From the NCBI GenBank assembly GCA_964036665.1, contig OZ038527.1:19738221-19802220 (forward strand): a DNA stretch of 64,000 nt, in the 5' to 3' direction. A program made the position numbers and the translations under genes. The stretch's first letter is position 1. The number at the start of each line of letters is the position of its first letter. This document shows positions 25,301 through 34,257 of the stretch, piece by piece. Under the pieces are notes generated by a model that saw nothing but the letters and a program-made list of their open reading frames with translations, had not been told where the DNA came from and ran no database searches. The DNA comes from Gordius sp. MW1 (lineage: Eukaryota > Nematomorpha > Gordioida > Gordea > Gordiidae).

Positions 25301-25599
25301 TATATTCACAGGCGGTAAAATTCAAATTAGTCAAATGACAAAAACGTTGTTAGACTCCCACAAAATTTTTGCGTGCGAAGAGAGAGGCGACTTGGAAATA
25401 AAGGTTATCAATTTCATACGTTGTATACTTATAAAATTTCCTAATCTATTTGGCAATTAAACAATTTTTCAGTTTAATTATAAACCGGCAAATTATTTTA
25501 TGGAGGCGTTAATTTATTTTTGTTTGCACACAAAAGGGCAAAGGAACCATTAAAACGTTTTGGCTCGTAGACGTCATGGAAGATAAAGATAACCAATAA
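8389..25599 (+). CDS. Receptor-type (membrane) guanylate cyclase, 15 exons
   Basis: Converts GTP to cGMP at the plasma membrane in response to an extracellular ligand, if active. Exons: 8389-9112, 9876-10016, 10055-10215, 10257-10380, 11507-11819, 11885-12002, 12483-12839, 18229-18448, 20069-20525, 21082-21205, 21269-21337, 22528-22699, 24222-24320, 25312-25403, 25537-25599. All junctions are GT/AG, phases agree, and the sum is 3234 nt (1077 codons plus stop), the usual family length. Order: signal peptide, ANF-receptor ectodomain, one transmembrane helix, kinase-homology domain, coiled coil, class III cyclase. The ATG at 8389 is chosen because it begins a signal-peptide-like segment; in-frame ATGs at 8332 and 8344 are alternatives. 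Introns are full of transposons, yet every exon is open. The catalytic domain has Glu for the first metal-binding Asp, so activity is uncertain. Confidence 0.92.
10434..11370 (+). repeat. Diverged copy of the composite repeat in cyclase intron 4
   Basis: Starts ATGCTACGCAATTTATGGGC, the left-end motif of blocks A, B and C, and ends with three degenerate CCAATGG palindrome units (GACCATTAGAAAAATGACCA and similar, 11040-11370). Two internal copies of a TTGCNACTTGTCTAGGTTTT / GTCTAAGTTGTTGCTTTATA-like segment followed by AATTAATGATGATCG repeat at about 10640-10760 and 10805-10920. Confidence 0.65.
11507..12002 (+). CDS. Guanylate cyclase exons 5-6: membrane-proximal ectodomain, transmembrane helix, juxtamembrane
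   Basis: Exon 5 begins with the G-T-G-type motif [17 protein letters not shown], typical of the end of the ANF-receptor fold. It then has the single membrane helix [20 protein letters not shown]. Exon 6 (after an intron of 65 bp) starts with the basic stop-transfer residues RKKKIEK and continues [12 protein letters not shown], matching the conserved juxtamembrane W-x-I-x-W/F-x-D-I pattern of receptor cyclases. Confidence 0.88.
12483..20525 (+). CDS. Guanylate cyclase exons 7-9: kinase-homology domain and dimerisation coiled coil
   Basis: Exon 7 (12483-12839) carries the N-lobe: a degenerate glycine-loop position ([10 protein letters not shown]), IFIKRI with the usual Lys, and [14 protein letters not shown] then [12 protein letters not shown]. 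Exon 8 (18229-18448) has [20 protein letters not shown], where HRD is replaced by HGHLRSDN, then [10 protein letters not shown], where the DFG/DYG Asp is Asn, and EAPEF. Exon 9 (20069-20525) has [25 protein letters not shown] and the coiled coil ending LLQILPK. Loss of catalytic HRD is normal for this regulatory pseudokinase. The 5.4-kb intron between exons 7 and 8 holds repeat block B and a whole LINE. Confidence 0.9.
12919..14820 (+). repeat. Composite repeat block B in cyclase intron 7
   Basis: About 1.9 kb. Order: left motif AATTGCTATGCAATTTATGGGC; GTCCGTCGTCCGTC short repeats; duplicated CACCCCTCATCTCTATCTCC; a 58-bp tandem repeat (TATATAATAAACATAAATAA with TTGCTATGCAATTTAACTAG) at 13180-13420 and again 13645-13705; the CCAATGG palindrome array (13435-14400); a unique part with CTAACCCTAACCC; the inverted motif GCCCATAAATTGCATAGCAA near 14703; and a C-rich tail ending AAGGCCCGAGTTTTT. 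The same order in reverse complement occurs at 28645-30376, so the two are copies of one element. Confidence 0.85.
15300..17520 (-). mobile_element. RTE-like LINE in cyclase intron 7, degraded
   Basis: Read on the minus strand. Endonuclease segment at 17220-17471 ([20 protein letters not shown], cf. the S/A-Y-A-P-Q motif of apurinic-type endonucleases). RT motif YVDD at 15992-16003, preceded by SPWYMQ. C-terminal tail at 15508-15786 with [20 protein letters not shown] and [19 protein letters not shown]. Internal stops and shifts separate the blocks. It lies opposite to the host gene, so it would not contribute sense exons. Same general type as the LINE at 1-4100. The + strand frames at 17365-17787 are its antisense shadow. 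Confidence 0.8.
18587..19884. mobile_element. Probable non-autonomous hAT element, cyclase intron 8
   Basis: Left end CAGTAGCGTAGGGAAGGGGG, right end CCTGGCTACGCCTATG, which is an imperfect inverted repeat of the common GCGTAGCCAGG type. Flanks TACCTATA (18579-18586) and TGCCTATA (19885-19892) match at 7 of 8 positions. Contains long C and G runs. An internal segment (about 19150-19500: GCGATCATAAGGCATTTAAA, then ATGCGTGTTCATGTTGATCA, then CAAATACGTATAAGCGCG) recurs at 53350-53610. No coding capacity seen. Confidence 0.5.
21082..25599 (+). CDS. Guanylate cyclase exons 10-15: class III cyclase catalytic domain
   Basis: Exon 10 has [17 protein letters not shown] where the family has F-S-D-I-V-G-F-T; the first metal-binding Asp is Glu and the Gly is Asn. 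Exon 12 has [19 protein letters not shown], keeping the guanine-selecting Glu and the second metal Asp but with Arg for the Gly of IGDAY. Exon 13 has [17 protein letters not shown], keeping the guanine-selecting Cys and the Asn and Arg of the transition state. Exons 14 and 15 finish [30 protein letters not shown] and the stop TAA at 25597-25599. Most active-site residues remain, so the domain is under constraint or only recently altered. Confidence 0.9.
21440..21610. repeat. Dispersed repeat shared with 38.3 kb
   Basis: ACAGACATATAACGTTTTCGCTC followed by GAGCTCATCAGTATGCCATAG and TTTCTAGTCAC is found here and at 38360-38440. A weaker relative lies inside the hAT element near 2820-2910. It falls in cyclase intron 11. 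Class unknown. Confidence 0.7.
21864..22112 (-). mobile_element. LINE C-terminal fragment, cyclase intron 11
   Basis: The minus-strand frame reads [20 protein letters not shown], then [20 protein letters not shown] and IHGSMPS. Members of a widespread LINE group end with a domain of this pattern, in which a shared tail of R-Q-K-I, V/Q-K-x-N-x-x-S and G-S precedes the stop. The last third recurs almost identically at 59900-59986 on the + strand, and a weaker trace is near 15180-15240. It is a 5'-truncated copy, as expected of LINE insertion. Confidence 0.7.
22883..23140. mobile_element. hAT-type MITE, cyclase intron 12
   Basis: A 258-bp element with left end AGTGGCGTAAATAAGAGG and right end CCTGGCTACGCGCCTGC, flanked by an exact 8-bp duplication ATGTGGTG (22875-22882 and 23141-23148). 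G and C homopolymers follow each end. A similar GCGTAGCCAGGGAGAGG end lies just upstream at 22817 without a partner. Confidence 0.75.
23990..24199 (-). mobile_element. Helitron-like 5' end fragment, cyclase intron 12
   Basis: On the minus strand the piece begins TCTTATATATATAAATGAAA, preceded by A, then ACTATGTATGTTTGTTTGTG. This is the A|TC start with a short tetranucleotide run seen in arthropod Helitron-like elements. It contains an inverted pair: ACTACTGGACCGATTTGGCT (24043-24062) and AGCCAAATCGGTCTGGTAGT (24116-24135). The 3' CTAG end was not found. Confidence 0.5.
24557..24705. mobile_element. hAT-type MITE, cyclase intron 13
   Basis: A 149-bp element with ends ATGGGCGTAACCAG and CTGCTATGCCCATGT, flanked by the exact 8-bp duplication AAACGTGT (24549-24556 and 24706-24713). 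The interior is a G run, AT-rich centre and C run. Confidence 0.8.
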
Positions 25600-26178
25600 T
25601 TCCGTCACTATTTATTTAATATTAATAAATATATCGTAAACAATTATTTAAATTACTTATGGAAGAGCTTAGAGGTTTGTTCCCATTATTTTGTGAAGTC
25701 TAAAAACCGATTTTATAAAATTTTACAAACCAAAAGTTATTGGTTTTAATTTATAAATATTATATATCAAGGATTTATAATCGTTTATAATTTGTTTCAC
25801 CGTAAAACATATTTTAATAAATCAACACAACAAACTCGAATTGTTTATTCTATACATACATAAGTAATGATTAACGGAAGCATCAAAGTCGGTTGGCGTT
25901 ATTAACCGACTGATGCCTGCTATATTATACGATATAATTCGGTGGACGCGGTAAAATTAAAACACTCTAAAATATGCGCGACGGAGAAGAAGAGTTAACA
26001 CGTGCTCGAAAATGACTTAAATTAAATCAACAATCTCGGGATGTATGGCCGTAACAAATAAAACTCACAATTGTACATATGTATATAGTAGATGTATGGC
26101 GATGTACCCACGTTTGATTAACAAATAACTTGAGCACTCGATTAATAGTGGCGAAGGAGAGGTGGAAAACGGGCAAGT
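25600..26178. other. Spacer between two convergent genes, with a hairpin
   Basis: The two gene 3' ends face each other across 579 bp. GCATCAAAGTCGGTT (25880-25894) and AACCGACTGATGC (25904-25916) form a 13-bp stem with a 2-base bulge and 9-base loop. A minus-strand AATAAA is at 25844-25849, within reach as the poly(A) signal of the NOL11-like gene, so the two transcripts may overlap at their ends. Confidence 0.6.
25624..25629 (+). other. Polyadenylation signal of the cyclase gene
   Basis: AATAAA lies 25 bp after the stop codon, giving a very short 3' UTR if used; another AATAAA is near 25814. Confidence 0.5.
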
Positions 26179-29100
26179 TTAAAAATATAAAATTTCGATG
26201 CTGTAATTAGAGGCGGGAAGGGGGGAGCTAGTGTCTAGGTAGGCGCCGCTTGAATCTTCAAATTTGCGTTTGGAAGATTGTAGTTGGGTTTGATGAATTT
26301 TTTCGGCTACGTCCGAGAGGCGCGATTTCAATAGATGGGACATTTCGATTATATCGAGCTGTAATAAAAAAAAGAGGCATGATGAGAGGAGATTGTTTCC
26401 TAAAAACCGAAACAGGCCCTATCCTAATGTAGATTTCGCATCGCAGATAGCGTTATTATTTTAGAAGATTTTTGCCCTCATATTCGATGTTCTTTATGGA
26501 TAAATTACGGGAATTGTCGACCCTCGACAATTCCCGATAATTTATCCATTAAGAGCTTTATTATAACCAAAAATTACATTTTTTAAATTTCGCTCTAGTT
26601 TATTTTGGTAATATATTGAATTAATAGCAAAAGTTTAATCTAAAACAAACCCTAAATACATTTTTATACCTAAAATTATCAAACAAATTTCTAAAGCCAC
26701 TATTAGCAATCCAGAGTGTCTCCAAAAGTATAAAGACAGTGTTCAGAGCTAAAAAATAGGGGAAAATTCAGGAGATAAACTGAAATGCAATATACTAGTC
26801 TTTAAACAAAAGGCTGCCGCCCTAAAATGTATTCAAGGTCTAATAACATTTATATTAAAATGTAAACAATATATATTAAAGAACCGATTGCGGACATTAT
26901 TAGCCCAACGATCGCTTAAATTAATCTTTAAAGATCCTATCATTTTTTAGAAAAAAAAGAAATGTCTCAATAATCGTTTTAAGAACTGAAAACAATAAAA
27001 ATGCATTTAAATTGATTAAAGCCATTCTAAGTTATTTATTTTAGCGAAATATCATAACCATATTCGACTACTATTAACAACTTTTTAAATGTCTTAGATT
27101 ATGACTATTTTACACTACTTACTACGTTATGAACTCGAGTGAGGATGTCCTTGAGGAAGGGAAGACTTTTATTATGGTAATTAATAATCTGATTGTAAAA
27201 AGCTTCCAGAATACACGTCAACCAATAGATAATCTATAAAGGAAAATCAATAATTAAAGATGCTTCACAATAATAGTATACATTGCCGATGGAGTCTGTC
27301 GATTGATAAACGGCTTGTTTAGGTGCAATGGCGGAGGTATCGGATGGCGTAGGTTGGACCTTAAAACATAGAAACAAAGTTGTATTTAATAAATATTTAA
27401 AATAACATATAAGACAAATCTTTTATAGTGGTCTAAAGCCAACACATTTAGAAAAGGCATTACAAACCTAAAAAACCGTAAAAGAATCATATAATCTCAT
27501 TGTTTAAAAATCACTTGAATAAAAACCATAAATTTTCTCCAATTGTTGCCTCCCCAACAAATCTCATAAGCATTAATTGCTATAAAATCCAAGTTTTTAA
27601 ACAATTTAACAATCGTCTGGTAAACAGTTTTTACGCAGTTGTTTAGTACCAGTGGCTTGGTCTCCGCTTATAAATGTAACAAAAATAGTCAATATATTGA
27701 ACAGAGATATTGAAAAAAATTGATGTTTACTAGAGAATTCGTCGCGGCCTGGTCTGACGGTTTAAATAAGATTGCGGTGGTGAACAGAGAAAGCAGGTAT
27801 TCCATTAACCTCTGATATAAAATACAAAATTAAGATATCTCACGAAAGATTTTTATAAAATGACGATACAAAAAATAACGTCGTTTACGTATGAATGTTC
27901 CAGCGTGAGGTACTTTAGTATCTTGGCCATGTGCGTACAATTGCCCCGATAACCTATGATGTTGCGCCTACAAATGTCGCACATTATTTAGAATCTTCAC
28001 TACATAATTTATAAAAATGAAAAGGGTCTGCCTTTAGCAAAGTCAAAATAGCACTTAGAATGTTTAACGCTAAAATTAAGAACCTCAAAATGGCGATTTA
28101 GTTATTTTATTATTTTAATTTTAACATCCTAACTCAAAGTATAATATAAATCGAAAACGTAATCAACAATTTTGTAAGTATTTAATCAAAATTAGCAACA
28201 ACAATTGACACTCTCGGTTATTATAACAAGATTTTTTAGAGTTATATAATAACTAAGGCCATAATGCTCGATCAATCGCCTAAATAAAATTTAGCAAAAA
28301 AATAATTAAAAGTAACTGATAAAACGATAAAATAAGTTAGAAAAATGTTTCATTCTATATAAATAGTGGAAAGTAATTAAAAACTTACATCAAGGACAAC
28401 GCGATTTTTTCTGGTACTTCTTGGGGGTGGCTAAAACGAAAGCAAAAATAGAGAAGAAATTAAAAGTAAGCCGCAACTTAGGTTTTTAAGTGAAACAATC
28501 GGGATACAGACAAACTTTTTCAAAATATTTAGATATATGCCCTTATAGAGTGTATGAGGTAATTTGTTCTTTAAATATTTATTTTGCAAAAAATCTTTAG
28601 AATGGTACAAAGCAGGCCAAACTTCAAGATCAAAAGTTATAAATAAAACTCGGGCCTTCGGCCCTCGTAAGAAGGGGGAGAAGGGAAGAGAAGAGGGGAA
28701 GGGAAGGGGGGACGACTCATCTGTAATTCGTATAAATGTATCATATTTGCTATGCAATTTATGGGCGAGAAAAGTGGGAAGGGGCGAGAATGCCTATAGA
28801 GGGGTATTAAATGCCTAATGATTAATTAATTATTTATACAAATTTCCATTATAGGCAAAATGTAATATAGGCAAGGGTTAGGGTTAGATTTAGTGTTTGC
28901 ATCTAGTTGCGTATTACATTAGTTTTTACTTTTTATGGCCTTTAGTGATTATGGGTCTAACAAACATTATATTATAAAACAACACAATGTTAAGAATTTG
29001 CAGAATTGTTGGGAGAAATTTTTTGTTGAATTTGAACAACTTTTAATTAAAAAAATCAAAAATTTGGCCAATGGTCATTTTTTCTCTATTGGTCAGTACC

Positions 29101-32100
29101 AACAGATACTCTATAAGTCAATGATAGCCAAAAAAACGGGAAAAAAAATTTTGATGATCACTTTGGCCAATGGTCATTTTTTTCCATTGGTCAGCAGCCA
29201 GCACACGGTAAAAGTGGATATAAATTCATAAGAGTAAAAAAAAACGAAAAAAAAATTTTCGAATCACATTTTGGCCAATGGTCATTTTTTTTCATTGGTC
29301 AGCAGCCAGGACACGGTAAAAGTGGATATAAATTCATAATAGTCAAAAAAAACGAAAAAAAAGTTTTCGAATCACATTTTACCCAATGGTCATTTTATTC
29401 CATTGGTCAGCAGCCAGCGGACGGCCAAAAAGTCATAATAGCAATGGTAGGAACAGGAACAATCATAATAGTCAAAAAAAAACGAAAAAAATGATTTCGA
29501 TTCACATTTTGGCCAATGGTCATTTTTTCCATCGGTCAGGAGCCAGCGGACGGCCAAAAAGTCATAATAGCAATGGTAGTAACAGGAACAATCATAATAG
29601 TCAAAAAAAACGAAAAATAAACTCGGATTCACATTTTGGCCAATGGTCAGCAGCCAACGGACGGCCAAAAAGTCTTATTATCAATGATAGTAACAAGAAC
29701 AATCATAAGAGTAAAAAAAACTCAGGGATTCTAACCCAAAAACTAGTTAAATTGCATAGCAATTAAAAGTAAACAACTTTTATTTATGTTTATTATATAA
29801 CATTGGTCAGCAGCCAGCGGACGGCCAAAAAGTCATAATAGCAATGGTAGGAACAGGAACAATCATAATAGTAAAAAAAAACGAAAAAAATAATTTCGAT
29901 TCCTATTTTGGCCTATGGTCATTTTTTCCATCGGTCAGGAGCCAGCGGACGGCCAAAAATTCTTATTATCAATGATAGTAACAAGAACAATCATAAGAGT
30001 CAAAAAAAACTCCGGGATTCTAACTAAAAAACTAGATAAATTGCATAGCAATTAAAAGTAAACAACTTTTATTTATGTTTATTATATAACTAGTTAAATT
30101 GCATAGCATTAAAAGTAAACAACTTTTATTTATGTTATAATAGATTATTTAACAAATCTTATATATAACACACGGAGGGAGATAGAGATGAGGGGTGGGG
30201 CACCTCTTATGCATTAATTTAAAAAATAACACAGCGAGGGAGATAGAGATGAGGGGTGGGGCACCTCTTTCTCATGCATTAATTTAAAAAATCGATAACC
30301 TAATATACCCAATGCAAATAGATAGGGATGGACGGACGGACAACAAAAAACAAGCCCATAAATTGCATAGCAATTAACAAAAAAATACCAATTTTTTGGG
30401 TGCAAAAATTTCACTCTAAGCTACAAAAACATTGAATCCGGAATCGAGCATTACTCTAAGATGTGAAGGAGGCATTTGATAATGCATTTTTCGTTTAGTG
30501 CATCCCTCAGGCTCGCGAACGCGATATCGACCGTTTGAAAATCGTTTTGGTGAAGAATTTTCTCGATCAGCAACTCGTAAAAACTGAGTGGGAAGTAATA
30601 ATTTAATAGTTAGATTAAATATTAAATAAAAACTTGACCTGAGATATTCATTAAGATAAAGCAAAAAAGTATTATTTTAACAACGTTGTCGCATAGAAAT
30701 TTAGAAGGGCTTAACCTGACTTGTTTCCTTTTAAATTTAGACATAAGAAACTGCATAACTAGCAGAGTTATCAATGCTAAAAAAACGAGTGTTATTTAGT
30801 TTTTCGCAAAAAGCAAGCTTTCCTTAAAAGCGGATTAATAATAATAAACCAATTTGTTTAAACCCCATTCTGGTTCACATTTAAGATAACAAATATCTTT
30901 GCATAAAGATATTATAATACTAATAAGTATCGAAAAAACAAGGTGTAATCAATTTTTGTTAAAGCAAATTTCATACCAGGCTGGTATGAGAGAACGCTGT
31001 ATGAGGAAGGCGATTTGCTCGCTGGGCCAAGTTGATGGCCAAGTGAGAATTTTTTGAACGACGCATTTGTACAGGGTACAAAAATTGGCGGCGTACTCCG
31101 GCACTAGCCTATGCGATTCCTGGATAATGCTTCTTTTAAAATTTTCGAAAGATTCTTCAAATCCTTTCACGTCATCGTTCTAAACAATCGACGAAACATG
31201 TTTTAAAATATTGTAAATGAAAAAAGTGTCATTACACGAAGAAAGTAAAATTTAGGATCAATAGTCAAACTGTGCTTAATTTTTTTTAATGAAAGCAGAG
31301 CACTAGTACCCATATAATTTTAGTAATCGCCCCAACGCTATAAATGTCCCACCACCCCACTTTAATTTTAATATAAAAGACTAAACAATCAAAGCAGCAA
31401 GTTAGACAGGTTGCAAAAAAATTTATATGGTAATCGGTTGAGGCACAACTATAAAAACAGAAATTTGGGTCTGAGCAGGGTCGAAAAGGCAACCAGCGGT
31501 CTTTAGCTAGTCTTTATACGAAGGAAAAATTCCTTTCCAAAATCATCAGAATGTCCTATATTAAGGGCCGACAGGACAGAACAGGAAGGGACAAAAGATT
31601 TTTCACCAAAAATGAGCCCATAAATAGCAAAATTAATTTTGCCACGAAAATAAAATAAATCAATGAGTGATCTGTGAATCGAAGTTGTGGCAACCTTTAG
31701 AATGCCCAAAATGTTGTTATCAATATAAGTTATTCCCCAAAGAATGAAAAGGGATCCGACAACTGTCCCAAACTTGGGTAAAGTGAAGGGATAGCTTTTA
31801 TTAACCAAAATTTCTTGAAACTATCATTGAAACATTTTTTGATTTATCCATTTCCTCATACAAAATAATTACTACACGAATTCCAAAATGGGATTAACAA
31901 CCCATTAGAAAGACTTTAAAGTTATATCGAAATAAGGCGTTCAACTAATCATAACAAAAAAAAATTTGTTGGGGTAGAAAATCACATCAACTATTTAATA
32001 AGATTTGGACGTCTGGGAAGTTTAATTATTAAAAAGGTTATAAGCATTAATAAACATTGTCATATAATGTGCATATGTAAATGCTCAATTTTGTGATGGG

Positions 32101-34257
32101 GCTTTTGATATTCAGCAATCATATGTAGCTATTATAACTGATTTCACGATAAAAGGATTTGAGTGATCACCGCGCAGATGGCTTTATTCATCAAACTTGC
32201 CAGTGTTTTAGATTACCTTGTAAAACTTCATTTGTCTAAATTATTAAACAGTCTCAAACAATTGATTAAACTGATTGAGGCACTTTCCTTTGATTAAGCA
32301 TCTACCTTTTAAATAAGCAAAAATAAGACATAATTTTCACCATTATTATGCTCAATTTTGTATAATAAACGTTTCTGAGCTACTCAATTGTTTTGCAGTA
32401 TGATATTTATACAACCATACCAGAACATAACTTTAAACAATTATTAAGATGCATGCCACTATCCGTGTCTTAATCTTTAATGATTTAAGAAGGAGAAATG
32501 TGACGTTTTTTTTATAATTAAGCTTTCCTCACAAATCTAGGCATTGAAGGGTAAAGAAGCTGTTTCTTTTATCCCTACATTTTTTTTGATAAGAGTTCAT
32601 CGTAAGTTATATTGCAATTAAAACCCAATGCTATGGGGCAAATTATAAATAGATCATACCAATATAATAATATCCAAACCAATTTAACAAATATTCAAAA
32701 ATCAGCATATATATTACCACAAGAACAATATATTGCTATATAATGGCATAATATTGTATAAGAAATAGTAAATGCAGGCCCACATTGCATATTGGGCACA
32801 TTTGTGTCACAGCTTTGGGAATGTTATTAATTCACCATCCCTCTAAACTACCATCATTTTTGCCTCTCCACGTCCCATTAAAATTTTTGCCAGGTCCTTT
32901 GCATAAGATGTCTGGGGAGCCAGTGTTTTAGGTTTCCATGAGCATTGCTCTGCCATGGATAATAACTTACAAAATAATTTGGCCTGCATATACTATACAC
33001 GTGATAAGCAAGGCGTAATGGTTCAAAAACTACCCCATCCCTATATCGTATTTGCTTATAAGACAATAATATCAATATTAAACTTTTTTCCCACAAACTG
33101 TACCTTGCACATTTGGTAATTGTGCGGGCAATAGATGTCAATTTGATGGTCATTTGGCTGTTGTAGTTCCATCTAAAATAAATTAATTAATCCTCTTCAC
33201 AATATTATGTGGAACTCACTTCTAAGTGCTGTTATTAAACCTTTGTAGGTGGAGCCATTTGAATCCTATGCCTCATAATGTACCTGTAATGGTAATCTAT
33301 ATAAATATTTCAATAAGGCAAATCCTATGACAAATTGTAGACCACAAACTTACAAGAGGAGCACCATCTTGTTGATTATTTGACATGGATAAAAATCTAA
33401 ACTTGAACCCATATTGGGCTCACCCTGCATGAGGGAACTCATGGTTCCATTTGTTCTTCAAATCCTTTATACGTGAATAATCAATCTAACCTTGCTAAGG
33501 CTTTGATCTTAACATTGTCATTATCAAAAAATACCAATTTTCATATATACTATAAAACCATCGTTAAACAAACAGTTTAAAAATGGTCATGATGGTGAAA
33601 ATTTAGTGACCCAGTATTGGAGTGTGTTCAACAGTCAACAAAAGCAAATGTAAACAATACATAAATTTGCAAATCTTAAGCTTCATGATCAAGTTTATGC
33701 ACATCAGCTTTCCATGCTAAAAAAAACTGGTTCCAATCATTAGGATCATTGATAAAAGCTAAACCTTAATCTTCTGAAAGATTAATAAAATTCACCATAA
33801 CAATCATAAGGTGCCATGGGCATAGCAAGGGGATTAATTAGGGAGAAAGGAGGGGGGGGGGAAACAAAAAGTTAAAATTTAATTTAAAAAAAACAAAATA
33901 AAATTTTAATATTTCAATATTAAGTTTATTGATTGTTGTCCTTTAGGACTAAACCCATGCAAGGATCCAAGTAAAATGAACATTACTAAATAATTCATAT
34001 GGCTTTCAGATTTGGTCATGTTATGCCTAATGTAACATTTGTTAGGCAAAAAATTTAGAATAAAAAATCAGTTAATATAAATCAAAAATATAGTAAAATT
34101 AAGAAAATAAACATTGTGTAAAATTATATACTTCTATGGCACAAAGTATATCTCCAAGGTTTTTGGCAAAATGCTTAATTTTGTAACTAGGATCCAGAAA
34201 ATTTATCGTGTTTCTGAACAACTCATCTGAAGCCTCCATCATCATATACTTGCTAGC
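26179..34257 (-). CDS. NOL11: NOL11-like gene, exons 8-19: helical C-terminal part
   Basis: Exon 10 (SIIQESHRLVPEYAANFCTL) and exon 11 (LLIEKILHQNDFQTVDIAFA, then CIIKCLLHIL) read as alpha-helical repeats. Exon 14 is LNILSAILTLLKADPFHFYK, exon 16 MEYLLSLFTTAILFKPSDQ, exon 18 IIYWLTCILEAFYNQIINYH. The last exon has MSHLLKSRLSDVAEKIHQTQ and ends at a TAA at 26179-26181. Exon 12 leaves phase 2 and exon 14 needs phase 1; a 68-bp open segment at 28212-28279 with AG and a weak GT (GTGTCA) has exactly the right length to bridge them, so it is proposed as exon 13. Confidence 0.72.

Noticed and set aside
25880-25916. Hairpin considered as a microRNA precursor
   Set aside because: The stem is only 13 bp with a bulge, too short for a pre-miRNA.
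27123-27170. An alternative NOL11 ending at 27130 with a short Ser/His-rich tail
   Set aside because: Using the upstream AG at 27234-27235 gives a longer exon with a family-like reading that joins in phase to the last exon at 26358-26179.
33818-33870. GGGCATAGCAAGGGG with a following G run, like a MITE end
   Set aside because: No matching right end or target duplication found in the NOL11 intron, so no element could be delimited.
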